30,070 nt of DNA from an uncultured Clostridium sp. (GCA_900541315.1 UQJF01000019.1:1-30070); one strand, 5' to 3'; counted from the first letter of the stretch, positions 7,413 to 14,859 are shown. Notes: generated by a model from the sequence alone, not told the origin. A program made the numbers and translations.

Positions 7413-8132
7413 ATGGATGAAACCCTGAAAATGATCGAATTGGCTCACCAGGGAGATAAAGCAGCCAGAGACAGGCTGGTAACAGATAATCTGGGGCTTG
7501 TATGGAGCATTGTAAAACGCTTTGCAGGCCGTGGATATGAACAGGAAGATCTGTTTCAGATCGGAAGCATCGGGCTTTTAAAAGCGATTGATAAATTTGA
7601 CCTGCAGTATCAGGTGCGGTTTTCTACTTATGCAGTGCCAATGATCGCAGGCGAGATCCGAAGGTTTTTGCGGGATGACGGAATGATTAAGGTAAGCCGT
7701 TCTTTAAAGGAACTGGCGGTAAAGGTATTTTCTTTAAAAGAACAGCTGACGGATAATTACGGAAGAGAACCTACAGTGGAAGAGATCGCAAAAGAATTAG
7801 GGGTAAGCAGTGAAGAGGTGGCTGCATCTTTAGAGGCAGGCGCCCAGATAGAGTCTATTTACAGGCCATTAAGTGCCACAGAAGGAGAAAAAGGAGTCTT
7901 AATGGACAAATTAGAAGAAAAGAGCGAAGCTCAGGAACAGTTATTAAACAGGCTTACATTGGAAAAGCTGATGAAAGATCTGGGCGAGCAGGAAAAAGAA
8001 CTGATACTGCGCCGCTATTTTTATGGCCAGACACAGACAGAAACGGCAAAAGCACTGAAGGTTTCCCAGGTACAGATCTCGCGTCTTGAGAAGAAGTGTT
8101 TAAAAGAGCTGCGAAAGCGTTTTGAAGGATGA
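7413..8132 (+). CDS. sigF: RNA polymerase sigma factor, forespore-specific sigma F
   Basis: 239-residue sigma-70 family factor that directs early forespore transcription. Region 2 is clear (LGLVWSIVKRFAGRGYEQED, then IGSIGLLKAIDKFDLQYQVR and FSTYAVPMIAGEIRRFLRDD). Region 3 is REPTVEEIAKELGVSSEEV, and region 4.2 is the helix-turn-helix QTQTETAKALKVSQVQISRL. Gene order after spoIIAB identifies it as sigma F, not sigma G. The ATG 7413 has GGAAGG (7399-7404) eight bases upstream; GTG 7404 sits on that SD and is unlikely. Sigma F normally drives the spoVA-linked or other forespore genes, so readthrough or autoregulation of the downstream genes is possible (inference). Confidence 0.95.
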   Translation: MDETLKMIELAHQGDKAARDRLVTDNLGLVWSIVKRFAGRGYEQEDLFQIGSIGLLKAIDKFDLQYQVRFSTYAVPMIAGEIRRFLRDDGMIKVSRSLKELAVKVFSLKEQLTDNYGREPTVEEIAKELGVSSEEVAASLEAGAQIESIYRPLSATEGEKGVLMDKLEEKSEAQEQLLNRLTLEKLMKDLGEQEKELILRRYFYGQTQTETAKALKVSQVQISRLEKKCLKELRKRFEG

Positions 8133-8217
8133 GGACAGGTGGATAAAGGAGAAGAGATAAAATAACGAATAAAAATCAAAAAAAGGCACATTCTAGCTTT
8201 GAAAGGATGTGAACCTG

Positions 8218-8451
8218 ATGAAAATGAAAAGTGTGAAAGCAGTTCTTATTCTCCTGCTGCTCATAGCAGGAATGGTTACAGGGTATCTGTTGTGGAAAAT
8301 GAAAGAACCGGAATATGAGAAAGAAGGCTTATTTGTAGATAACGGTGTAGTGGCTTATTATAACATGACAGAAACCGGAGTTGCAGCCTATGCGTCAGCA
8401 CCGGCCAGTGTACTGATAGAAGAGGAAGAAGGGCAGAGTGAAGCTTTATGA
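8218..8451 (+). CDS. small single-pass membrane protein of unknown function
   Basis: 77 residues from ATG 8218; AAAGGA (8202-8207) lies ten bases upstream, which is better than GTG 8209. An N-terminal hydrophobic helix at residues 7-26 (AVLILLLLIAGMVTGYLLW) is preceded by Lys residues, so the acidic tail (ending EEEEGQSEAL) is likely outside, or in the forespore intermembrane space. It lacks a lipobox and has no cysteines. Its TGA overlaps the spoVAA ATG (ATGA, 8448-8451), which implies translational coupling. I do not recognise a family. Position between sigF and spoVAA suggests a sporulation role, possibly as a SpoVA accessory (inference). Confidence 0.75.
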   Translation: MKMKSVKAVLILLLLIAGMVTGYLLWKMKEPEYEKEGLFVDNGVVAYYNMTETGVAAYASAPASVLIEEEEGQSEAL

Positions 8452-9095
8452 GCCAGGGAAGCAGCAGCCAGAGCCAGACGGTCTATATACAGTTAAACCA
8501 GATCACGGAGATCTGCCGCAGGGATGTGTTTTTAAAAGATATAGGGGAAGTAACCTGCCGGGACAAGGTGATCTTAAGCAAATGCCGGGCTTTAAAGGTA
8601 AAAAGCATCCCTGAAAAAGAAGCCAGACGGTATGTAATGAGCGCTTTGGAAGTAGTGCAGAAGTTAGAATCCATAGATCCGTCTATTGAGGTAAACAATC
8701 TGGGAGAATCGGATTTTATCATTGCCTATAAGCCGCCAAAGGCTCCAGAAATGTGCTGGCAGTGGCTAAAAACCTTTTTTGTGTGTCTGGTCAGCTTTTT
8801 TGGGGCGGCATTTGCCATTATGACCTTTAATAATGATGTAAATGTAGGGGATGTGCTGGGACAGGTCTATTTTCAGGTGATGGGGCGGCAGCCAGATGGA
8901 TTCGGGCTTATGGAAGCAGGCTACAGTGTGGGGCTGGCTGTTGGCATTTTAGTATTTTTCAATCATTTTGCAGTAAAAAAGCTGAATACAGATCCTACGC
9001 CTTTAGAGGTAGAAATGCGTCTGTATGAGGAAAATATCTGTAAAACACTTATTGATCAGGCTGATAGAAAGGAGAAAGAGATTGATGTGGATTAA
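8448..9095 (+). CDS. spoVAA: stage V sporulation protein AA
   Basis: 215 residues. The soluble N-terminal part (residues 11-95: VYIQLNQITEICRRDVFLKD, IPEKEARRYVMSALEVVQKL) matches the SpoVAA domain seen in crystal structures of the family. Two transmembrane helices follow at about 107-127 and 157-175. SpoVA proteins form the inner-membrane machinery that loads Ca-dipicolinic acid into the forespore and releases it in germination. The start overlaps the stop of the small gene before it by four bases, and the 3' end overlaps spoVAB by 11 bases, so these are coupled. Identification rests on pattern plus context with sigF, spoVAB and spoVAC. Confidence 0.88.
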   Translation: MSQGSSSQSQTVYIQLNQITEICRRDVFLKDIGEVTCRDKVILSKCRALKVKSIPEKEARRYVMSALEVVQKLESIDPSIEVNNLGESDFIIAYKPPKAPEMCWQWLKTFFVCLVSFFGAAFAIMTFNNDVNVGDVLGQVYFQVMGRQPDGFGLMEAGYSVGLAVGILVFFNHFAVKKLNTDPTPLEVEMRLYEENICKTLIDQADRKEKEIDVD

Positions 9096-9522
9096 AAATG
9101 TCTTTCTTCTTTTTTTCGGTCTCTGTGCCGGGGGGATCATTGCAGCAGGGGTGTATGCGTTTCTGGCGATCATCGGCGTATTTGTGCGGATGATCGGAAA
9201 AACGAAGACGAAAAAGCATATTATGCTTTATGAAAATATGATCATCCTTGGAGGAGTGCTTGGAAACATCATGGAGCTTTATAAGGTGCGGCTGCCCTTG
9301 GGAGAGGTATTTGGGCAGATCTTTCTTCTTACAGGGGGTGTCAGTGTAGGGATATTTACAGGCTGTCTTGTTATGTCTCTGGCAGAAACTTTAAAGGCTC
9401 TTCCTACATTTTCCAGGAGGATACGGCTGTCAGTGGGACTTCCGTGGCTGATCGCCGCCATTGCAGCAGGAAAGTGTGGCGGGTCTATATTATATTTCTG
9501 GAAAAGGATGGCAGCCGGATGA
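9085..9522 (+). CDS. spoVAB: stage V sporulation protein AB
   Basis: 145-residue membrane protein with about four hydrophobic helices (LLFFGLCAGGIIAAGVYAFL; MIILGGVLGNIMELYKVRLP; FLLTGGVSVGIFTGCLVMSL; VGLPWLIAAIAAGKCGGSIL). The FTGCLVMSLAE segment is typical of SpoVAB. Start at ATG 9085, ten bases after AAAGGAG (9068-9074), overlapping the spoVAA end; an upstream start at 9025 would lie fully inside spoVAA without an SD. It acts with SpoVAA and SpoVAC in the forespore inner membrane. A 77-base spacer with degenerate repeats separates it from spoVAC. Confidence 0.88.
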   Translation: MWIKNVFLLFFGLCAGGIIAAGVYAFLAIIGVFVRMIGKTKTKKHIMLYENMIILGGVLGNIMELYKVRLPLGEVFGQIFLLTGGVSVGIFTGCLVMSLAETLKALPTFSRRIRLSVGLPWLIAAIAAGKCGGSILYFWKRMAAG

Positions 9523-9588
9523 GGATATTAAGAATAGGATCTTTAAAACTGGGTATTAAAATAGGATATTAAACCAGGATCGTTAGGA
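9522..9588 (+). repeat. degenerate short tandem repeat between spoVAB and spoVAC
   Basis: About five imperfect 12-15 base units can be lined up: AGGATATTAAGAAT, AGGATCTTTAAAACT, GGGTATTAAAAT, AGGATATTAAACC, AGGATCGTTAGGA. AGGATATTAA occurs exactly twice (9522-9531 and 9563-9572). The last unit supplies the spoVAC SD (AGGAAGG at 9585-9591). Confidence 0.55.
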
Positions 9589-9599
9589 AGGAAATGGAT

Positions 9600-10046
9600 A
9601 TGGAGATCGATAAGAAAAAATACGCAGACTACATCAAAGCGATCACCCCGGTCCACAACCTGTGGATCTCTATGGGAAAAGCTTTTATAACAGGAGGTCT
9701 GATCTGTACTCTGGGGCAGTTTATCATGAACTGGGCCACTGACAGGTGTGGATTGGAGGCAGAGGCTGCAGGTACCTGGACTTCTATTATACTGGTATTT
9801 TTAAGTGCTTTATGTACGGGACTTAATATTTACCAGAAACTGGTAAAATTTGGCGGAGCCGGAGCTTTAGTGCCGATTACAGGCTTTGCTAATTCCGTAG
9901 CCGCTCCTGCAATAGAATTCCGCTCCGAAGGCCAGGTTTTCGGTATTGGCGTAAAGATATTTACCATTGCAGGACCGGTGATCCTGTATGGCGTGGGAGC
10001 AAGCTGGATCTTAGGAGTGGGATACTGGGTTTTACAGAAAATGTGA
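9600..10046 (+). CDS. spoVAC: stage V sporulation protein AC
   Basis: 148 residues, about four transmembrane helices. SpoVAC signatures include KKKYADYIKAITPVHNLW at the start, the GKAFITGGLICTLGQ helix, LVKFGGAGALVPITGFANSV and the end VILYGVGASWILGVGYWV. In Bacillus SpoVAC is a mechanosensitive-type channel subunit for dipicolinic acid passage. I chose ATG 9600 because AGGAAGG (9585-9591) is eight bases upstream; ATG 9594 is only two bases from it. Unlike the usual order, no spoVAD or spoVAE follows: the operon ends at a terminator 31 bases past the stop. Confidence 0.93.
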   Translation: MEIDKKKYADYIKAITPVHNLWISMGKAFITGGLICTLGQFIMNWATDRCGLEAEAAGTWTSIILVFLSALCTGLNIYQKLVKFGGAGALVPITGFANSVAAPAIEFRSEGQVFGIGVKIFTIAGPVILYGVGASWILGVGYWVLQKM

Positions 10047-10077
10047 GCTTTTGGTAAGCATAAAAATAAGTTGTAAT

Positions 10078-10103
10078 AAAAAGAGCTGCATGGCTCTTTT
10101 TTT
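10078..10103 (+). terminator. Rho-independent terminator after spoVAC
   Basis: Perfect 9-bp stem AAAAAGAGC (10078-10086) / GCTCTTTTT (10093-10101), six-base loop, T run to 10103. It ends the sporulation operon. Confidence 0.9.
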
Positions 10104-10117
10104 ATGTTGGCAGAGTA

Positions 10118-10126
10118 TGTTATAAT
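10118..10126 (+). promoter_or_regulatory. extended -10 promoter for the small-gene cassette
   Basis: TGTTATAAT (10118-10126) is a perfect -10 hexamer TATAAT with the TGn extension. No good -35 box lies 16-18 bases upstream (that position is the terminator T run). It points at the gene starting at 10196. Confidence 0.6.
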
Positions 10127-10195
10127 AAAAGGAATAATATACAGTTTTTTTAGAAGCTGTGAATATATGCAATTAATTAGGTGGAGGAAAATGCC

Positions 10196-10471
10196 ATGGA
10201 TCATATAGCATATTTATCAAGCCAGAATGATTATATTATATTTAATTATAAGGGAAAGACAGTACGATTTAAAGGACCATATAGTTTGCAAAAAATTGTA
10301 AAAGTAAAAGAATGGGATGAAGGATATATTGTGGTAGATGTAAAATATGCAAATAAAAAAGAACTTACAGAAGACTATATAGATCTGGTTCCTATCCTTG
10401 AAAGACTTTATATTAATGCGCCTGAATTTTTAAAGCCAATTAAAAAAGTGGAGGTTCGATATGCCAGTTGA
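10196..10471 (+). CDS. small protein of unknown function, first gene of AT-rich cassette
   Basis: 91 residues from ATG 10196, with GGAGG (10183-10187) eight bases upstream; GTG 10181 would lie on the SD. The product starts MDHIAYLSSQNDYIIFNYKG and reads like a small beta-rich fold: DYIIFNYKGKTVRF, GYIVVDVKYANKK, then DYIDLVPILERLYI. This order (a D-Y-x-I-x-F strand with a K/G turn, a G-x-I strand, an acidic D-I/L-x-P tail) is reminiscent of DUF2442, but the match is by eye and weak. No membrane segment or cysteine. The gene is notably AT-rich: 31 of 120 bases at 10201-10320 are G or C, against about 45% in the spoVAC line I counted. It overlaps the next gene by 11 bases. Confidence 0.75.
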   Translation: MDHIAYLSSQNDYIIFNYKGKTVRFKGPYSLQKIVKVKEWDEGYIVVDVKYANKKELTEDYIDLVPILERLYINAPEFLKPIKKVEVRYAS

Positions 10472-10700
10472 ACAATTGAAAAAAATTGCAGATGAAGCAG
10501 ATATGATCGTTGCCGGATACGCATTTACTAAAAATGCAGAGGGGCTGATACAGGTATTAAATTTAAGTAATCCGGAAGAAGCTTGCGTTCTTCAGAAAGA
10601 TGGTACGATGGTAGAAACAACAATGGATACGATTACTGTTTTAAAAGTGCAGGCTTATTACTTGAAAAACAGGGAATTTATGGAGGAAGAGGATGCCTAA
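10461..10700 (+). CDS. small acidic protein of unknown function, middle gene of cassette
   Basis: 79 residues, starting MPVEQLKKIADEADMIVAGY and ending NREFMEEEDA. Predicted alpha then beta (an N-terminal helix, strands GYAFTKNAEGLIQVLNLSN and EEACVLQKDGTMVETTMD, a final helix LKVQAYYLKNREFMEEE). Acidic, cytoplasmic, one cysteine. GTGGAGG lies about eight bases before the ATG, inside the 3' end of the preceding gene. It overlaps that gene by 11 bases and the next by eight. I do not recognise a family. Overlaps on both sides imply coupled translation and a shared function for the three products. Confidence 0.72.
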   Translation: MPVEQLKKIADEADMIVAGYAFTKNAEGLIQVLNLSNPEEACVLQKDGTMVETTMDTITVLKVQAYYLKNREFMEEEDA

Positions 10701-10977
10701 GTATTTTCCATTTAAAGTTGCCGGATATTATCTGTATTATACAATGGAGTGTGTGATCGAATGTATGCATGTCCATGCCAGCGATAAAAGATTAACGGAA
10801 AAAGGTTCTGCAAAACTCTTTGTAAAACCGGATGGAGAAACGATCGTACAGAGACAAGGTGTAGTATCAGAGTCAGATATGAAAAAAATACGTAAGTATA
10901 TCAAACTTAATCATGAGACTATGTTTGAAGTTTGGTCACAAAATTCTGTGCATGGTTATTATGGAGAAAATAAATAG
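10693..10977 (+). CDS. small protein, possible DUF4160-like, last gene of cassette
   Basis: 94 residues. The central ECMHVHASDKRLTEKGSAKL and FVKPDGETIV, followed by a helix SDMKKIRKYIKLNHETMFEV-W, resembles the DUF4160 layout (P-H-x-H-V, a short strand with A-K, then L-x-x-I-x-x-Y-I-x-x-N-x-x-x-x-x-x-W). DUF4160 genes are often next to DUF2442 genes and have been suggested to form toxin-antitoxin-like pairs; that this applies here is inference. It lacks the HPPPHFH form of the core motif, so it would be a divergent member. Start ATG 10693 overlaps the gene before by eight bases (GGAAGAGG upstream). No clear terminator follows. Confidence 0.72.
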   Translation: MPKYFPFKVAGYYLYYTMECVIECMHVHASDKRLTEKGSAKLFVKPDGETIVQRQGVVSESDMKKIRKYIKLNHETMFEVWSQNSVHGYYGENK

Positions 10978-11032
10978 AGAACAATAAAACTAAAGTGATA
11001 TAGCAATGTATTTTGGGAGAAAAAAGTTAAAC

Positions 11033-12178
11033 ATGAATACACGCAGATTAGGAAAAACTGGACTTCAGGTAAGTGAGGTGGGTTTCGGCGGGGAATGGTT
11101 GGAACGACACCCAGAGGAGAAAGGAGTGGAACTGATCCGTTATGCTTCTTCTAAGGGAATTAATATTTTAGACTGCTGGATGGCTGACCCGAAATCCAGG
11201 GATGTGATCGGAAAAGGGATCAAAGAAAACCGCAGCAAGTGGTATATCCAGGGGCATATCGGATCTACCTGGAAGAACGGCCAGTATTTCCGCACCAGGG
11301 ATATGAAATATGTGCGTCCAGCCTTTGAGGATTTGTTAAAGAGGCTACAGACAGATTATATTGATCTGGGAATGATCCATTATGTAGATTCTGAGGAAGA
11401 ATGGGAAAATATTCTTCGCTCAGACTATATGGATTATGTAATGGAATTAAAAAACAATGGTGTGATCCGCCACATCGGAATGAGTTCTCATAACCCGAAG
11501 GTGGCAGTAAAAGCAGCAGCGTCCGGCTTTGTGGAAATGATCCTTTTCAGCATCAATCCGGCTTTTGATATGCTTCCTGCCAGCGAAAACATTGACACCA
11601 TGTTTGCAGATGAGTTTGATGCAAGTTTAAAAGGAACTGACCCGGACCGGGCCCGTTTATACAAAGTCTGTGAGCAGAATGATGTGGGCATTACCGTTAT
11701 GAAGGGTTTTGCAGGGGGAAGATTATTTGATGAAAAACGTTCTCCTTTTGGTGTAAGCTTAACACCGGTACAGTGTATCCACTATGCATTGACCCGTCCG
11801 GCAGTTTGTTCCATTATGTGCGGCTATGATACAAAAGAGCAAGTAGACCAGGCAGTGGCATATGAAAGTGCTTCTGAAGAAGAAAAAGACTACGCATCTG
11901 TGATCGCCAATGCGCCATTCCATTTCTACAAAGGAGAGTGTACCTATTGCGGTCACTGCAAACCATGCGTAGCCAATCTGGATATTGCCATGATCAACAA
12001 ATTTTATGATCTGGCTACCATGCAGCCAAAGGTTCCGGCAACTGTGCAGTCCCATTATGAACTGCTGGAGCATAAAGCTTCTGAATGTATTGGCTGTCAT
12101 GCTTGTGAGTCACGGTGCCCATTTGGAGTACCGATCGCAGAGCGTATGGAGAAAACAGCAAAATTATTCGGCTGTTAA
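11033..12178 (+). CDS. aldo/keto reductase-fold protein with C-terminal 2x[4Fe-4S] domain
   Basis: 381 residues. N-terminal AKR barrel: MNTRRLGKTGLQVSEVGFGG, TDYIDLGMIHYVD, IRHIGMSSHNPKVAVKAAAS and MKGFAGGRLF. The C-terminal 65 residues carry two cysteine clusters, CTYCGHCKPC and CIGCHACESRCPFGVP, expected to bind two [4Fe-4S] clusters. The canonical catalytic Tyr is Asp here (DCWMADPKSR in place of DTAxxYGxSE) and the catalytic Lys region reads YIQGHIG, while the Asp and the barrel His are kept, so a standard NADPH-dependent carbonyl reduction is doubtful. I recall this subfamily as common in Lachnospiraceae; its substrate is unknown. Start ATG 11033 begins the conserved N-terminus; ATG 11006 adds nine unconserved residues. 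recD2 starts 23 bases downstream. Confidence 0.88.
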   Translation: MNTRRLGKTGLQVSEVGFGGEWLERHPEEKGVELIRYASSKGINILDCWMADPKSRDVIGKGIKENRSKWYIQGHIGSTWKNGQYFRTRDMKYVRPAFEDLLKRLQTDYIDLGMIHYVDSEEEWENILRSDYMDYVMELKNNGVIRHIGMSSHNPKVAVKAAASGFVEMILFSINPAFDMLPASENIDTMFADEFDASLKGTDPDRARLYKVCEQNDVGITVMKGFAGGRLFDEKRSPFGVSLTPVQCIHYALTRPAVCSIMCGYDTKEQVDQAVAYESASEEEKDYASVIANAPFHFYKGECTYCGHCKPCVANLDIAMINKFYDLATMQPKVPATVQSHYELLEHKASECIGCHACESRCPFGVPIAERMEKTAKLFGC

Positions 12179-12201
12179 ATAAAGAACAAGGAGACAAACA
12201 C

Positions 12202-14859
12202 ATGGAGCATCTGCGCTGCGTAGTGGAGCGGATTACATATCAAAATGAGGAAAATGGCTATACAGTTTTAAAATGCGCAGTAAAAAACTATAGTGACCTG
12301 GTAACAGTGGTTGGTACTATGCCGGATACCCATGTGGGTTCTGTCCTGTCTTTAGAAGGTTTCTGGAAAATGGATGCAAAATACGGCAGGCAGTTTTGCA
12401 CAGAGCGGTTTGAGGAAACACTTCCTGCCACTGTATATGGCATTGAAAAATATCTTGGGTCCGGTCTTGTAAAAGGGATCGGGCCTGTTTTTGCAAAAAA
12501 GATCGTGGAAAAATTCGGCGAAAATACGCTGGATATTATTGATGAAACACCAGAAGAACTGATCAAGGTCCCTGGCATCGGAAAAGTGCGGGCAGAACGG
12601 ATCAAAACCAGCTGGAAGGACCAGAAAGAGATCAAAAACATTATGCTGTTCCTTCAGAGCAACGAAGTCAGCACTTCTCATGCCACTAAGATTTATAAAA
12701 CCTATGGAAAAGAAAGTATTTCCATTGTAAAAGAAAATCCGTACCGTCTGGCAGATGATATCTGGGGTATTGGATTTAAAACAGCAGATTCCATTGCGGA
12801 GAAAATGGGCATTGATAAGACGAAATTTGTACGTCTGCGCAGTGGTATTTTTTATACTTTAAATAAACTGGGGGAAGAGGGACACTGTTATGGAGAACGG
12901 GAACAGCTGGTAAAAAAGGCGAAAGAACTGCTGGAAGTGGAAGAAGGGGAGATTGAAGTTACTTTAGATGAGATGCTTCGCACCAAAGATGTGATCCAGG
13001 ATGAAGAGGCTATTTATCTGCCGCCTTATTATTTCTCAGAGAGCGGTTGTGCCAAGCGGCTGCTGGAACTTTTGCTTACCGGGCGAAAATCTGTGTCCGA
13101 TGATGAAAGGATCGTGGAAAAAGTGGTATCCCAGTCTGATATCACCTACGATGGGATCCAGTTAGAAGCAGTAAAAACAGCCATCTCATCCAAAGTCATG
13201 ATACTCACCGGTGGTCCGGGAACAGGAAAAACTACTACAACATTGGGGATTATATCTGCATATAAGCTGGCTGGTTATAAGATCCTTCTGGCAGCTCCTA
13301 CAGGACGGGCAGCAAAGCGTATGGCAGAGGCAACCGGCATGGAAGCCAAGACCATTCATCGTTTGTTAGAGTACAAACCACCGGAAGGATACCAGAAAAA
13401 TGAGGATAAGCCGCTGGAAGGGGATGTATTAATACTGGATGAATGTTCCATGGTGGACATTATGCTTATGTACAACCTGCTAAAAGCAGTCCCGGAACAA
13501 ATGTCACTGGTTCTGGTAGGTGATATTGACCAGCTTCCAAGTGTAGGCGCCGGAAATGTACTCCGGGATATGATCGATTCCGGGCGGATCCCGGTGGTGC
13601 GTCTGACCAGGATCTTCCGTCAGGCCCAGGGAAGCCGTATTATCATGAATGCCCACAGGATCAATAAGGGAGAAGCCATTGATATGAGGGGTGGTAAAAA
13701 TGCCGACTTTTTCTTTGCAGAAAAACAGACAAAGGAAGAAGTGGTGTCAACGCTGGTACAGTATTGTAAAGAAAATCTGCCCCGGTATTACCATGTGGAT
13801 CCTGTTCAGGATATACAGGTGCTAACTCCTATGCAAAGAGGGGAGTGTGGTGCTGTCAACTTAAACCAGGTGCTTCAGGAAGCCATGAACCCAACTGATA
13901 TCTGCCTGCGCCGTGGCGGCACCCAGTATCGCCTGAACGATAAGGTAATGCAGATCCGCAACGATTACGATAAAGAAGTATTTAATGGGGATATTGGGAC
14001 TATCTGCAAAGTGGATATGCAAGAACGGGAGCTGACGGTAGATTTTGACGGGCGGAAGGTGATCTATGACGTGACAGAGCTGGATGAGCTGTCATTAGCC
14101 TATGCAGTAACCATTCACAAGGCCCAGGGAAGCGAATATCCCATTGTAGTCATGCCATTTACCATGAGCCATTTTGTGATGCTTCAAAGAAATCTTCTGT
14201 ATACAGGAGTGACAAGGGCAAAGAAGATACTGGTGCTGATCGGAGAGAAAAAAGCTGTTTTTTATGCGATCCGCAATGAAACAACAGCAGGGAGAAATAC
14301 AAAGCTGGCGAAACGTCTGATGCCGGAAAGCGAAGAGTCAAAAGCAGTGGCGGCGGCACTGGCAAAAAAGCTGATCCAGGGAGAAGAAGATACTGGAAAT
14401 GCCGGATCATTTACACAAAGTTCTGCACCAGCACCAAAAGAAAAAATGATCGTATATAAAAACAGCATCCAGCCGTCTATGCTGTGTGAAACACCGGCTG
14501 TTTACCAGGGTGATCTCTGGAAACGCCTTTCCCAGTCAAAATTCCGCAGCAGCTTCACATTAAAAGCCAACGACAGGCATTATGTTTTAGAAAAAGGGAT
14601 GGATACTGTACGAAGCCATGCCACAGATTTTATACGGGACAGACTTGCCCCGGCAGAGCCAAAAAATGATGGAAAACAGACACCTATGCGAGGTCATCCT
14701 GTATTTATTGCCCAGCATGCCACAGGTACCTGCTGTCGTAGCTGCCTGGAAAAATGGCATCATATCCCCAAGGGGAGAGAACTGACAGAAGTGGAGCAAA
14801 AATATGTGGCAAATGTGATCATGGAATGGATTGCGAGGCAAATGGGATATGAGGGATAA
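12202..14859 (+). CDS. recD2: SF1B DNA helicase RecD2 fused to a C-terminal DUF4186 domain
   Basis: 885 residues. RecD2 is a 5'-3' DNA helicase of replication-fork maintenance and repair that works without RecBC. It has the N-terminal OB/HhH part (MEHLRCVVERITYQNEENGY; LVKGIGPVFAKKIVEKFG; LIKVPGIGKVRAERI), Walker A GGPGTGKT at 337-344, Walker B LILDECSMVD (D413-E414), LVGDIDQLPSVGAGNVLRDM, LTRIFRQAQGS, and the UvrD-C-like motif YAVTIHKAQGSEYP. The helicase ends near residue 720. A linker (about 720-770) then leads to residues 771-885, which read as a DUF4186 domain: FRSSFTLKANDRHYVLEKGM, NDGKQTPMRGHPVFIAQHAT, CCRSCLEKWHHIPKGREL. Start ATG 12202 is eight bases after AAGGAG (12188-12193); the longer frame from 12115 overlaps the upstream gene and is not used. 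Confidence 0.93.
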   Translation: MEHLRCVVERITYQNEENGYTVLKCAVKNYSDLVTVVGTMPDTHVGSVLSLEGFWKMDAKYGRQFCTERFEETLPATVYGIEKYLGSGLVKGIGPVFAKKIVEKFGENTLDIIDETPEELIKVPGIGKVRAERIKTSWKDQKEIKNIMLFLQSNEVSTSHATKIYKTYGKESISIVKENPYRLADDIWGIGFKTADSIAEKMGIDKTKFVRLRSGIFYTLNKLGEEGHCYGEREQLVKKAKELLEVEEGEIEVTLDEMLRTKDVIQDEEAIYLPPYYFSESGCAKRLLELLLTGRKSVSDDERIVEKVVSQSDITYDGIQLEAVKTAISSKVMILTGGPGTGKTTTTLGIISAYKLAGYKILLAAPTGRAAKRMAEATGMEAKTIHRLLEYKPPEGYQKNEDKPLEGDVLILDECSMVDIMLMYNLLKAVPEQMSLVLVGDIDQLPSVGAGNVLRDMIDSGRIPVVRLTRIFRQAQGSRIIMNAHRINKGEAIDMRGGKNADFFFAEKQTKEEVVSTLVQYCKENLPRYYHVDPVQDIQVLTPMQRGECGAVNLNQVLQEAMNPTDICLRRGGTQYRLNDKVMQIRNDYDKEVFNGDIGTICKVDMQERELTVDFDGRKVIYDVTELDELSLAYAVTIHKAQGSEYPIVVMPFTMSHFVMLQRNLLYTGVTRAKKILVLIGEKKAVFYAIRNETTAGRNTKLAKRLMPESEESKAVAAALAKKLIQGEEDTGNAGSFTQSSAPAPKEKMIVYKNSIQPSMLCETPAVYQGDLWKRLSQSKFRSSFTLKANDRHYVLEKGMDTVRSHATDFIRDRLAPAEPKNDGKQTPMRGHPVFIAQHATGTCCRSCLEKWHHIPKGRELTEVEQKYVANVIMEWIARQMGYEG

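Noticed and set aside
8133..8217. Sigma F/G promoter before the 77-residue protein gene
   Set aside because: GAATA and GGCACATT can be seen but the spacer is 13 bases, shorter than the usual 15-16, so the match is too weak.
12115..12201. Longer recD2 from ATG 12115
   Set aside because: It lies inside the aldo/keto reductase gene, has no SD, and the family N-terminus begins at 12202.
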